This document shows, in pieces, positions 13,321 to 23,132 of a DNA stretch of 64,000 nt. Both the position numbers and the translations under genes were made by a program. Origin of the DNA: Tetrastigma voinierianum. Taxonomy: Eukaryota > Streptophyta > Magnoliopsida > Vitales > Vitaceae. The DNA lies in the NCBI GenBank assembly GCA_016808115.1, contig JAEQBH010000136.1, positions 496,001 to 560,000 of the forward strand. The letters run 5' to 3'. The notes beneath the pieces are model-generated. The model saw nothing but the letters and a program-made list of their open reading frames with translations, was not told the DNA's origin and ran no database searches. Within the stretch, counting starts at the first letter, position 1; every line of letters starts with the position of its first letter.

Positions 13321-14340
13321 CTGTGTGCATGTGGAAGGCTGAAGCTATCAAATTCAAAGGGCCTTTGAACAAGCCGCTTCTCCACATGATGATACCCTTT
13401 TAATAAGCCGGCAAGCAGCCTTCACCGGCACCACCCCACCTCTGAGGAGAGCGATCGTTTATTCTCCCCAGAGAATTTTCTCTGCCGGCGACGCTAACAC
13501 CGGCACCGCCGCCTGCAACGAGTGGGAAAATTACAGAGGGGTTGCAGCGGTGCGAGTGGGATAATCGCGAAATTTCTCTCCAAAAATCGTCGAAATTGCG
13601 GTAAAATTTCCCCGCAAATTTGTCACATAAACTGAAACGCTTTTATATGTCGCCGATAGTTCTCATTAACCGAGATTTTGTTGAAATTTCGCCGAAATTC
13701 ATGGAAATTTATCGATACTTATGCTGTAGGGCATTTCTTTGCAAATAACTAATACGAAACCCAAGTCCTTTTCCTCTACGTATCATTCCTTCCTCCTTTG
13801 TTTTCTCTTACATCAAAGAATCTAGTTACCCGAAGGAGATGGGAAGATTGTAGAACATTGAGAGGTTGTGGGTGTTTATGGGACACGGGTTTGGGGGCCT
13901 CTTCTCGCACGGGTGAGAATTCAAAGTTTATTGAAATTTGTAATTCCAGATTCTCCGTGCTCTCATTGGTGAAAAGCCTGAAAAATCCAATCCTCTAGTT
14001 CTCAAAATTTCTCCTCTTGTCACTGTTTTGGATTCCTAATCCCAATAATTTATAGGGTTATTTTGCAAGCTTTTGTTTTTGGGTTATGATGATTTGGTAA
14101 TACTGTAGTCTGTTAGGGAACTGAGGCCGGATTTGATAAGGTGTGGGGATCAATGCCTTGTCTGGTTTGCAAATTTTAGGCGTTCTAGAACTGCCGGCTT
14201 TAATTGTCGTTTATTTATGGTTTTCTTCCTTTTCTCGGAAATTGAATTCCGTGTTTCTTGCTGCAACAGGTTTCAAGTCGGAGTTTGCACAGTTATAAAC
14301 TTCAGTCAATTTACCTCAATTCCAAAGTAGGAGGTGCTGA
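13321..14340 (+). promoter_or_regulatory. Possible promoter and non-coding 5' leader exons of the HBS1 gene
   Basis: This is the only GC-richer stretch that is not obviously a transposon between the left elements and HBS1. It contains a C/T-rich block at 13767-13812 that looks like a plant leader, and a good acceptor (TTGCTGCAACAG ending at 14271). HBS1 exon 1 begins just after a strong acceptor (TTTTTTGTTACTAG ending at 23128), which implies at least one upstream non-coding exon. The link between the two places is inference only; the leader could also lie nearer. The direct GAAATTTCGCCGAAATT-like words at 13560-13710 may instead be a repeat. Confidence 0.25.
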
Positions 14341-14700
14341 AGGCGAGCGGTAGTAGTTGGCATTTATTAGAGACAGTATGTCTTGGTTCCTTTCTTGTTG
14401 GGATTTTTATTTTTAAATTTTTAAATTTTAATTTTTGTCTTAAAGTAACACATTGTATCTGTAAAACCTCCAACTTTGCCTAAAAGTTTGAATTGATACT
14501 TGATAGGTAATGGTGATCAACAATATATATTGATATGTGCTACAACCCCAACACCATATCTCTTGGTTAACATTCTTTGGGTTTGCATGGGGACTCTATA
14601 AATGGGGAAAATAAATAAGATGTTAGTTTGAACTTGAGACTCCAACAAAACTAAGCTTTTATGCATACAGACATGAACTCTTGTTCTATTGTTTCCTTTA

Positions 14701-15113
14701 TTGATTGGCTTAGCTCCTTATGAGGGTGGATGATGTTGTTTTTGGTTTTTCCCTCTCCCTCTTGAGTGATTTTTTTTGGTTTTTGGTGAATAGTTCCTGT
14801 ATACTTAGGAGGCTTTTTTAGTGTTTCCTTTTCTAATATATTCACGTTTCTTACTTAAAAAAAAAAAAGAGGATCCCACAAAGCATCATTTATGGAGATC
14901 TTATTGATTGGCTTAGCTCCTTGTGAGGGTGGGTGATGTTTTGGGTGGTGTTGTTTTTGGTTTTTCCCTCTCCGTCTTGAGTGAGTTTTTTTGGTTTTTG
15001 GTGAATAGTTCCTGTATACTTAGGAGGCTTTTTTAGTGTTTCCTTTTCTGATACATTCAAGTTTCTTACTTAAAAAAAAGAGGATCCCACAAAGCATCGT
15101 TTATGGAGATATT
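14701..15113 (+). repeat. Tandem duplication (about 205 bp) of a LINE 3' end with A-tract
   Basis: The segment 14701-14903 (starting TTGATTGGCTTAGCTCC and ending after an A-tract with GAGGATCCCACAAAGCATC) is repeated from 14904 to about 15113 with few differences. Each copy carries the words CTGTATACTTAGGAGGC and TTCTTACTTAAAAAAA that end LINE-type elements here. The A-tract is 12 bases in the first copy and 8 in the second. Confidence 0.8.
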
Positions 15114-15895
15114 AAATGTGATGACTAAAAAGGATATTTGGATGGTAATATTGGAACCTAGATTTAGAAGGAATTTCCCTTGTGTCTAAGAAGTCCTTGT
15201 TCTTTCCTCCTAAGCTGATTTGGAACTTGAGAGCACCTTCTAAGCTGTGGTTGTTTTTTTCTTCTTTTTTTTCATGGGAAGCAACATGAGAGAACTTTTT
15301 GACTTTAGACGAGCTCATGATACGGGGTTGAACTTTGATTAGTAGGTGTTATTTATGCGGTGATGATATAGAATTTGTAGCCTACATCTTGACTCACTAT
15401 AAATGGATCTCTGGATTGTGATCTTTGGTTTTCTCTCTTTTTGGAGCGTCTTGGGTGTGTTTCTTTTTTATTAAAGAAATCCTTAGTTGGCATGACTCTC
15501 TTAATAGCAATAAGCACAAAGCTATTTCGACTTTCGAGGTGATCCTTCTTTGTATCCTTTTGTGTCTCTCAAAAGTTTCACTATAAAAGAACATTGAAGG
15601 AGTGGAGTGGCCTTTTTGCAGCATTGAAAGATTTAGTTTTGAAGATTTAATTTTTGTAGCCACTAGGGGATTTGGGCTGTCATAGGTTATTATTACCTCT
15701 TCAGCCATTATCATTATTATTTTTATTTTTTAGATTTTGTTTGAAGGATAGGGATTGGTTGCCATGGTGGCTGTGTCTGCTAGCATTTATGTGTTACCAA
15801 TATACATCAATATGTTTGGGTTGCACTGTCTCTTTTATTAGACGCCTTTTAAATATGTTTTGTTTGTTTGCCTATCAAAAATAATAAAAGGAAAA
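15114..15895 (+). mobile_element. LINE remnant: zf-RVT domain to 3' tail
   Basis: Plus-strand frames give LIWNLRAPSKLWLFF, then FSWEAT, then ENFLTLDELM after a stop and a YLCGDDIEF-like knuckle: the zinc-binding domain (zf-RVT) at the end of plant L1-type reverse-transcriptase ORFs. Several stops interrupt it. The element ends near 15891 with TTTGCCTATCAAAAATAA. Everything 5' of the zf-RVT domain is missing, as in a 5'-truncated L1. Confidence 0.7.
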
Positions 15896-15999
15896 AATTT
15901 CAAGTAGTAATATAATGATTATCTGAAATTATTAAAATTAGTCATAATGCTTTTATTTTAGTTAAATAAGGAGGCTTAGGAGTTGGTTTAATGCTTCGA

Positions 16000-17206
16000 A
16001 AGTTTTAAGACGAGCTAGAGGGCAACATAATGCTTCTAGGGTCGGAGGCAAGGTGGTCCTATTTGTCCTTTCTTTTTCTTATGGCATTATAGACTGTTGC
16101 ATGGATGGTTGGTAGGGTGGAAGTTTCAGGCTAGGTGGAAGGTTTTGCAGTGAGAGTGGATTCAGCTTTTATACTTCCAATTTGTGAATAACAATATTAT
16201 CTTCTCTTCCAGTAAAGTCCCCTTCTTTAAGGGCAATGGAAGGAGGATCGAGTTTTGATAGATAGGTGGTGTGTATTGAGTCGTTGTGCAATTCTTTCCC
16301 TTTCTTATTTGCCTCAACTACCTCAAAGGAGGCGTAGGTGATGAATATGTTGGACTAGTCTCTTGGTAGTAGTTGTTATTAGACCTGTTCTTCTGGGAAT
16401 CAACATGATATGAAGATTGATATTGTGGAGTATTTACTTTTTCTGCTTCAAGAAAATATATTGATTGGGGAAGGAGAGTATAAGGTGCTATGATAGGAGA
16501 CGACAACTCTTTCTCCATGAAGTCCCTTTACTCTTGCCTACAAACTAGTAGTTTTGACCCATTCCTAAAAGCTGTCGTCTAAATTCTTAGGTTCCACCTA
16601 GGGTGTGTTTCTTTACTTAAGTGATTTCATGGGGTAAATTTTTTACTCTAGATCACCTTCAAAGAAGAGGGTGATCCTTGTCAAAGAGATGCTTCATTTT
16701 CCATATTTAGGAGTCAATTAACCACATTTTGCTTCACAGTAGTGTAGCAAGGGCTTTGTGGCAGCTTTATTCTCTTTCTTTGATGTTTCTTGGGTGATAT
16801 CTTCCTAAGTCAGATAGACGTTGTAGGGTTAGGGCGGGTCCTGTGTTGGAAGGAAATGAAAAAACTAGTAAGTGGCAGTCCCCTTGTGTCTTTTTTAGAC
16901 AATTTAGAAGGAGAGAAATAGAAGACTGTTCAAGGGCAAGGAGCTTCTGTCCTACGCTACCTAAGGCTAAAAAAATCTGTTCCTCTATAACTTGTTTTCT
17001 TGGACAAAATTATATATAGCTGTGGGCCCTATGTCTTATTGTGACTTTATTGTTTGGTTGAGTCCTTAGTAAGGGAGCAAGTAGTTTTTTTTTTTCTCTC
17101 TTTTGTTTTTTTTGGCCAGCTCTTGGTATCATTGTATACATCCTGTGAATTTTGGTATGCTCTCTTTTTGATGCTTATAATGGATTTCTTGTTTACCTAT
17201 GAAAAG
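16000..17206 (+). mobile_element. LINE remnant, 5'-truncated
   Basis: The recognisable part is GNGRRIEF followed by a W-C pattern near 16230-16290, the segment between the reverse transcriptase and zf-RVT domains of plant LINEs. Much-decayed text follows, with a 3' end at about 17206 (GTTTACCTATGAAAAG). The open frame at 17054-17374 is mainly a translation of this 3' non-coding tail. It is not functional. Confidence 0.6.
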
Positions 17207-17640
17207 AATTGTCTCTTCTATTGGAGAAACAAAACTTACAGTGCTACAAATGAAGATCAAGACTTAGAGTTGATTTTGGGCTTTGATCTCAATAATTGCA
17301 TGAGTTCTTGCCTGCAAATATGTTCATTAGGGCAGTTTGTTATACTAGCTCTCAAACTTGTACCAAATTATTAAGTGACTTCTGAATCATATTAGGTTTT
17401 CTATTTTAGATAAGTGCAAAATTCCCATTTTTTAGGATCCAACTGTTAAGTAGGGCTTTAAAGAACATTTTTATCTTTCATCAAGTTGCCCTGTCCTATT
17501 CTTTATTCCCATTTCAATTGGATGAGTTACGTAGTTCTGAAATAGAGTAAAATCATGCATCGAAATAAAAGAATCACCTGGCTATGGAGAGGCAAAGAGG
17601 CATTGTAATTGAGAGGCACTTAAATAAAGCAGTTGAATGA
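17207..17640. other. Intergenic or intronic, nothing recognised
   Basis: No gene, RNA or repeat end could be supported in this stretch. It may lie inside a long 5' leader intron of HBS1. Confidence 0.3.
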
Positions 17641-18055
17641 TATGTTTAACAAAGATGAGGTGAAAGATACTCTTGAAGGCCTTGGTGAGTTAAGATATCA
17701 ACTCCAGCCGACTTTGCATGGTATTCTGGCAACAGGATTTGGAGGTAGTGAGAGAGAATCTGTCCACCTTTAATAGGGCTCTTCTTTGCAAATGGATTTG
17801 GCGGTTTATGATTGAGAGAGATGCCCTTTGGAACCAAATAAGAAGGGCAAAGTATGGGGTGGAGCAAGGGGGTTGGTGCACCAAATTTGTGAGGGCTGGT
17901 TTTGAGGTAGGGGTTTGGAAAGCGATGAGGAAGGAATAGGAGATGGTGGCTAAAAGAATGGTCTTTATGTGGGTAATGGGAGAAGGGTGTTGTTTTGGTA
18001 GGATAAGTGGTGGGGCCAAACGCCCTTATGTGTTGCTTTCTCCACTTCTTATGCC
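17641..18055 (+). mobile_element. Internal LINE fragment (end of reverse transcriptase ORF)
   Basis: The plus-strand frame 17718-17939 reads LSTFNRALLCKWIWRF, then a YGVEQGGW segment and VGVWKAMRKE. This is the well-conserved stretch just after the reverse transcriptase of plant L1-type elements. The frame then stops. The minus-strand frame of 143 codons over the same bases is a shadow. Confidence 0.75.
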
Positions 18056-18200
18056 ATAGTTGTGAAAAGCACGCCAAGGCCTGAGGCCACGTGACAAGCC
18101 AGCATCTCGCCTAAGTCGAGATGATGCCCCTTCAGCAAGGCGCGAAGGGCATGCACCTCACCGAGGCGCAAAAGCGCGTCCCAGGCGTGCCTTGACCATT
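18056..18200. mobile_element. GC-rich MITE-like fragment (CAAGGCGC-type)
   Basis: The sequence AGCACGCCAAGGCC through CAAGGCGCGAAGGGC and GAGGCGCAAAAGCGCG to GGCGTGCCTTG has the GC-rich, partly self-complementary text of a widespread dicot MITE. Its ends AAGCACGCCAAGGC and CCAGGCGTGCCTTG are near-inverted. No target duplication was identified. Confidence 0.45.
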
Positions 18201-18295
18201 CCAAGTAAGTTTTCGGCTACTCACTTTCATCTTCTTCTGTAACATAATCGTCTTTGACTACGGCATCTCTTGATGCCCTAATTTTTTTTTTTTTG

Positions 18296-18600
18296 TAGAG
18301 ACAGGGGTTAAAACAACGTCGTTTTGGTCTCACGGGGGACAATTCCAAAATGATGTTGTTTGGATAAATGTTTTTAACTTACCTAAAATGACGTCGTTTT
18401 GGACTCGCATAGACCAAAACTACGTCGTTTTGGGTAAGTAAATAATGCAAAACAACACTATTTTTGACCTAGAGAGGCCAAAACAACGTCGTTTTGGAGT
18501 GTATCTTAAGTTTTTGAAAAAGGGATTTTGGGGTTCCAAAATGACTCGGTTTTGGACCCAAAGAGGCCAAAACGATGTTGTTTTGGCCCTAGAACACTGT
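18296..18600. repeat. Cluster of AAACGACGTCGTTT-type palindromes
   Basis: At least six copies or half-decayed copies of a palindrome close to CCAAAACGACGTCGTTTTGG occur here: near 18310-18328, 18346-18362, 18386-18403, 18413-18432, 18478-18498 and 18566-18586. They are separated by short C/G-containing linkers such as ACTCGCATAG and CCCAAAGAGG. There is no coding content. The core contains ACGT, the core of bZIP-type binding sites, so a regulatory or small-RNA role is conceivable but not shown. Confidence 0.8.
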
Positions 18601-18783
18601 AATTGTGTACTTTGACCCTCCAGCCCCACGTTTTTGTGTTTTCTATCTTGAAAAAACCCTATCATGTCCCCAGACCCTTGTAGAAGAAGAGAAGAAGAAA
18701 AGAACCCACAAAGGAGCCAATGAATTACAAAAAAGTAACAGAAAATTAGCATAAAAATAGGAAACAAGGGATATGTATTTGCA

Positions 18784-18913
18784 TGTTGGAATTGTTGATG
18801 TGAAATGAGAGAAGAAAAGAGTACTTTTCTTTATTGCATTGATAAAAAGAATAGTACAAGTCCTACCTACTTATATACATCAGGGAGACATAAAAATAAT
18901 CTGATTCTCAACA
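18784..18913 (-). repeat. Copia LTR (130 bp), 3' LTR of the minus-strand element
   Basis: Its ends are TGTTG at 18784 and CAACA at 18913. Immediately right, on the minus strand, is the polypurine tract CAACTTGAGGGAGAG that precedes the 3' LTR of many plant copia elements. The partner 5' LTR is absent, because the element is truncated at its other end. Confidence 0.7.
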
Positions 18914-21900
18914 CTCTCCCTCAAGTTGGAGCATATAGGTCATACGCACTAGTTTATTACAAAATGCACCGGATCCTTGGACTCCTGAGACTTGAGTGAA
19001 ATGTCCGCTAGTCAGTCACCCGAGTCACGAAACTGGGTGAGCCATGCTCAAGACAATCTTCTCTCAATGAAGTGATGCCCACTCAATATGTTTAGTCCCT
19101 TATGAAAGATCGGGGTTGAAGTAATGTGCAGGCCGCTTGGTTATCACACACAAAGGCTATCACCATCATTTCCAAACTTAGCTCCCGAAGAAGCTGTTTG
19201 AGCCATATGAGTTCACAAGTTGCCAAAGCCATAGCTCGATACTCGATTTTAGCACTGGACCTAGCCACCACATCTTGTTTCTTACTTTTCCAAGATATTA
19301 AGTTGCCTCCAATAAATACACAATATCCTAAAGTGGAGCGTCTGTCTGCGGGCGAGCCTGCCTAGTCTGCATCACAATATCCAATAACCTGGGTGTGACC
19401 TCTATTTTCATATAACACCCCCTGACCCAATGTTCCTTTGATATAACGGAGGATACAGATCACAGCATCCCAGTGACTATCACATGGTGGCTGCAGGAAC
19501 TGACTAACTACACTCACATGGAAGGAAATGTCCAGTCGAGTGATGGTGAGGTTGTTCAGTCTCTCCACTAGTCGTCGATATCTCCTTGGATCTCGTAGAG
19601 GCTCCCCCTGTCCAGGTACAAGCTTGATATTTGGATCCATAGGAGTGTCTACAGGTTTATAGTTTAGCATACCCAAGCTTCCTCTTTAATATTATATCTA
19701 AGACATACTCTCGAGACATAACCACACCGGATCTTAGATCGAAGCATTCTCAATCCCCATAAAGTACTGAGTTTCCCCAAGTCTTTGTCCAAAGTGGTCA
19801 AGAGATGTGTCGTTAAGTTTCCCGAATACTATCCCGACACGTCGTTATAACAATGTCGCCCACATAAACAATCGAGCAGATGCAATCGGCTTCAGGATGA
19901 TGTATGATGATAGAAGATGTGAGTGGTCTCCCATGTACTTCGAGTCATATCAAACTCCCCGTGACCACGCAGCCAGCCAAACCAGCTCGAGGGGTTTGCT
20001 TTAGGCCATATAAGGAACGACATAGCCTCGTGATACCAAAACCGACTTCCGAAAGCAACAACTGTGTGGTTGCTCCATATATACCGACGAGGTCGCCATG
20101 GAGAAATGCATTCTCATGTCCACCATATAGGCCAAGATCCATAGTAAATGATAGAGAAGAGAAGACAAATGGGCCATCTCCGACAACAAGCATAAAAGTG
20201 CGCAGTAGCCTGAGCTATATCCGAGTATACCTCGCAACTAAACGAGCCTTAAGACGGCTCCACCCGTCATCCTGACCATCTATTAGTATAAACCCAACGA
20301 CAATCAACAGGAGAGTTACCAACAAGTAAGGTGACTAGGTCCCATGTGCCAGTAGAATGCAGAATTTAAATGATTTCTTTCAACCATTGCCTGCTTTCCA
20401 ACTTCGATGAGAGGCTCTTACGCAGTAGTTCAGGAAGAGAACAGAAGATAAGGAAATAAAAGCGCACATGGTGAAGATAAGGGTGATAAGTCAGGAAATT
20501 ATAAATAGGACGTGGGGTTACGAGGAAAGAGTACCTTCCGAATGGCAATGGGAAGATCAGCGGGAGACGGCAACACCGGCGCCAGGGAGGAGGGCACCAT
20601 AGAGATGAGCCTGGCTGAGGCCCCGATGTCGTAAGATGGGTGACGGCATAAACCCCGCAATGATCGAGGTGGAGTAGCCGGAAGTACAAATGAGGTATCA
20701 AAGACGGGATAAAGAAGGGGTAGAGATATGACATCAGAATTGTGAGGGTGGGTGGTAGGGAACATAAAAGAGTTCTCAAAAAAGGTGACATTGGCAAAGA
20801 CAAAGTATCGATGTGTATCAGGAGAGTAGCAACAATAACCTTGTTGAAGTCGGGAATAATCGAGGAAGACACACTTTGTGGCTTAGGTTGAAAGCTTGTC
20901 TTGTCTAGGAGTAAGAATATGGACAAAACATAACCAACACACGAGGGAAGGCGAAGAGAGGTGTTGGTGGGAAAAGAATGGAATGAGGGATTTTATCATG
21001 TAAGACGGATGATGGCATACGATTAATCAAATAACAAGCGGCTAAGATAGCATCCCCCCAAAAACGTTGAGGAACCTTATGATGGAGTAGAAGAATGCAA
21101 GCGGTTTCAACTAAATGAAAGTTCTTGTGCTCAGCCACTCCATTTTGTTTAGGAGTGTAAGCATAAGAGGACTGATGAAGAATCCCATGTGAGGACATAA
21201 AGGAGGAGAATGGTCCATAAAGATATTCCTTGGTATTATCACTTCGTAGGATACGAATTGAAGTATTAAATTAAGTTCGAACTTCAGCATGAAACTTCTA
21301 GAAAATGGAGAATAACTTAGCTCGATTTTTCATTAAAAATAGCCAAGTACAACGAGAATAATCATCTAGAAAAGTGGCAAAGTACTAGAACCCTAAGGTA
21401 GACTCAGTCCGGGAAGGACCCCAAATATCAGTATGGACAAGCTCGAAATGAGACTTTGTCTGTTGTTCTAGGCACTTGGGGAATGGGACACGAGTATATT
21501 TCCCAAGCTGACATGACTCACACTCAATTGAGGACAGACTAGAAAAACAAGGAACCATTATCCGAAACTTGAAAATATTAGGATGACCAAGGCGACTATA
21601 AATAAGGAGAGGAGTCTCCATGGAAGTGCAAGTAGTGGAAGATGAAGGCGAGCTGAGGTGAAAGAGACCTTGAAACTCATGTCCTATGCCGATCGTCCTC
21701 CCCGTACTTCGGTCCTGCAATGTGACAGAATTATTAGAAAAGGTAATTAAACAATTAAGGTCACGAATCAACTTACTGAAAGAAAGCAGATTAAAAAGAG
21801 AATCAGGAACATAAAGGATAGAAGTAAGGATTATGGAAGGAAGAGGACTTGCTGAACCGATTCCTTTAGCCATGGTTTGAGATCCATTAACTAAAGTAAT

Positions 21901-21975
21901 CATAGGTAAAGGTGATGTAATAGTAATGGAAGAAAAAAGATCCTTATTACTAGAAATATGATTAGAGGCTCCTAG
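18914..21975 (-). pseudogene. Degenerate Ty1/copia pol, 5'-truncated
   Basis: From right to left on the minus strand it encodes: GASNHISSNKDLF of the protease (about 21940-21975), GAG-pre-integrase (21600-21880, ending with the SRLGHPNIFKF and CESCQLGKYTR motifs), integrase text with HTDIWGP (near 21430) and NGVAEHKN (near 21130), reverse transcriptase pieces (ENAFLHGDL near 20110; CRSLYGLKQTPRAG near 20000), a YRRLVERLNNLTITRLDI segment at 19500-19590 and RNase H (near 19130-19360, reaching GYCDAD). Stops and frameshifts break every domain. The 5' LTR, gag and the first protease residues are missing. Confidence 0.85.
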
Positions 21976-22400
21976 ACTTTAGCATTTTCACTGGGTTGTA
22001 TAATGGGGAACCTCCCGGCCTAGTTTGGCTTCTATATGGCCTAGCATGTACGATAGGTGAGGGATTTAAGGGGTAATAGCTGGGTGGAAGATGCAGTCCT
22101 TGTCTGGGGTTGGTAAGAGTGACCTTCAGGGTAAGTACCTTACCAAGCTTCAATCTGTATCTTATCGTCTTTCATCATTCTGATCTTTGATGCTGAAGTG
22201 GCAGAGGGATTTTCTATGAGTAGCAGGTGATGGATTTGGTGAGATGGAAGGTGGTTTGTGTTTTCAAAAGGAAAATGGAGGATCGAGGATTGGAGGGCTG
22301 GATGTACTCGATAAAGTGCTATTAGGAAAGTAAATATGGGGGTGGGGGTTAATAGTGGATATAAATGGAAATGAAGGAAGGTGTTGTAGATAATTCATGA
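21976..22400. other. No recognisable feature
   Basis: Between the truncated copia element and the next LINE fragment there is no coding frame longer than background and no repeat end that I can identify. Confidence 0.3.
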
Positions 22401-22880
22401 ATGTGGTGCAGGAGAGGATTGGTCATTTTTTGTGGGAAATGAAAGGCCTTTATGGGAGGGCTTTGTGGAAAGTCCATCAATAAGAGTTTTTCTTTCTTTT
22501 TCTTGTTCTTTTTCTTTTGTGTTTGTGTGTGTGAAGGTATGGATGTTTTACAGTAAAGTCATCCTTCAAGGAGTTAGGAAGATTTTCCAGAAATCAAGAT
22601 TTGTAGAGCTTCCCCTTTGAAGGTGGCTTTTTATGTGTACAACACTGGAAAAGGGTATTAGACACTAATAATTCCTTGAGCTGGCATTTCTACTTGATTT
22701 TGTGGAAAGAGTGAGCTATGGGTGATGAGGAACTCCTTTTCCTGCGATTTCTTTATTCTCACCCTCTTTATGTTTGCTGCCTTAGTTGGGTAGCTCTCTA
22801 TATACTTCATGTACTGAGTTCACTTCCTTTTAGTGATTTGTTATACAATCTCATACTTAGAAAAAAAAGAAGGGGGAAAA
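22401..22880 (+). mobile_element. LINE 3' end fragment
   Basis: The text has the T-rich, GTGTAC...CTCTCTATATACTTC...CTTAGAAAAAAAAG pattern of LINE 3' ends elsewhere in the window, ending at an A-tract near 22858-22868. Only weak coding-like text remains, so the assignment rests mainly on the tail. Confidence 0.45.
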
Positions 22881-23132
22881 AGTTGATACAATATGAAGAT
22901 TTCCTGGTCGCATATTCAATTATGAAATCATTCAAAGTGGTGCTATGGGCCCATTAAATTAGTATATTCAACATGGAAATCATTTGATCTTTGAATTGAA
23001 ATAGTTTGTCATGTATGTAATGTTTTGTTTTATGATGGTAGCTTAGACTTGAATTCTGTTAGTATAGTGTATTCTTGAATTGATCTTTTCCTTCTTTTTT
23101 ACTTTTTCCCTTTCTTTTTTGTTACTAGGACA

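Noticed and set aside
17646..18077. Minus-strand ORF of 143 codons
   Set aside because: It lies opposite a clear plus-strand LINE coding fragment and has no family-like features; it is a shadow frame.
20366..20926. Minus-strand ORF of 186 codons, the longest uninterrupted frame in the window
   Set aside because: It falls in the variable linker between integrase and reverse transcriptase of the degenerate copia element, and its content is low-complexity (S/P/L/F-rich). I treat it as part of that element, not a host gene.
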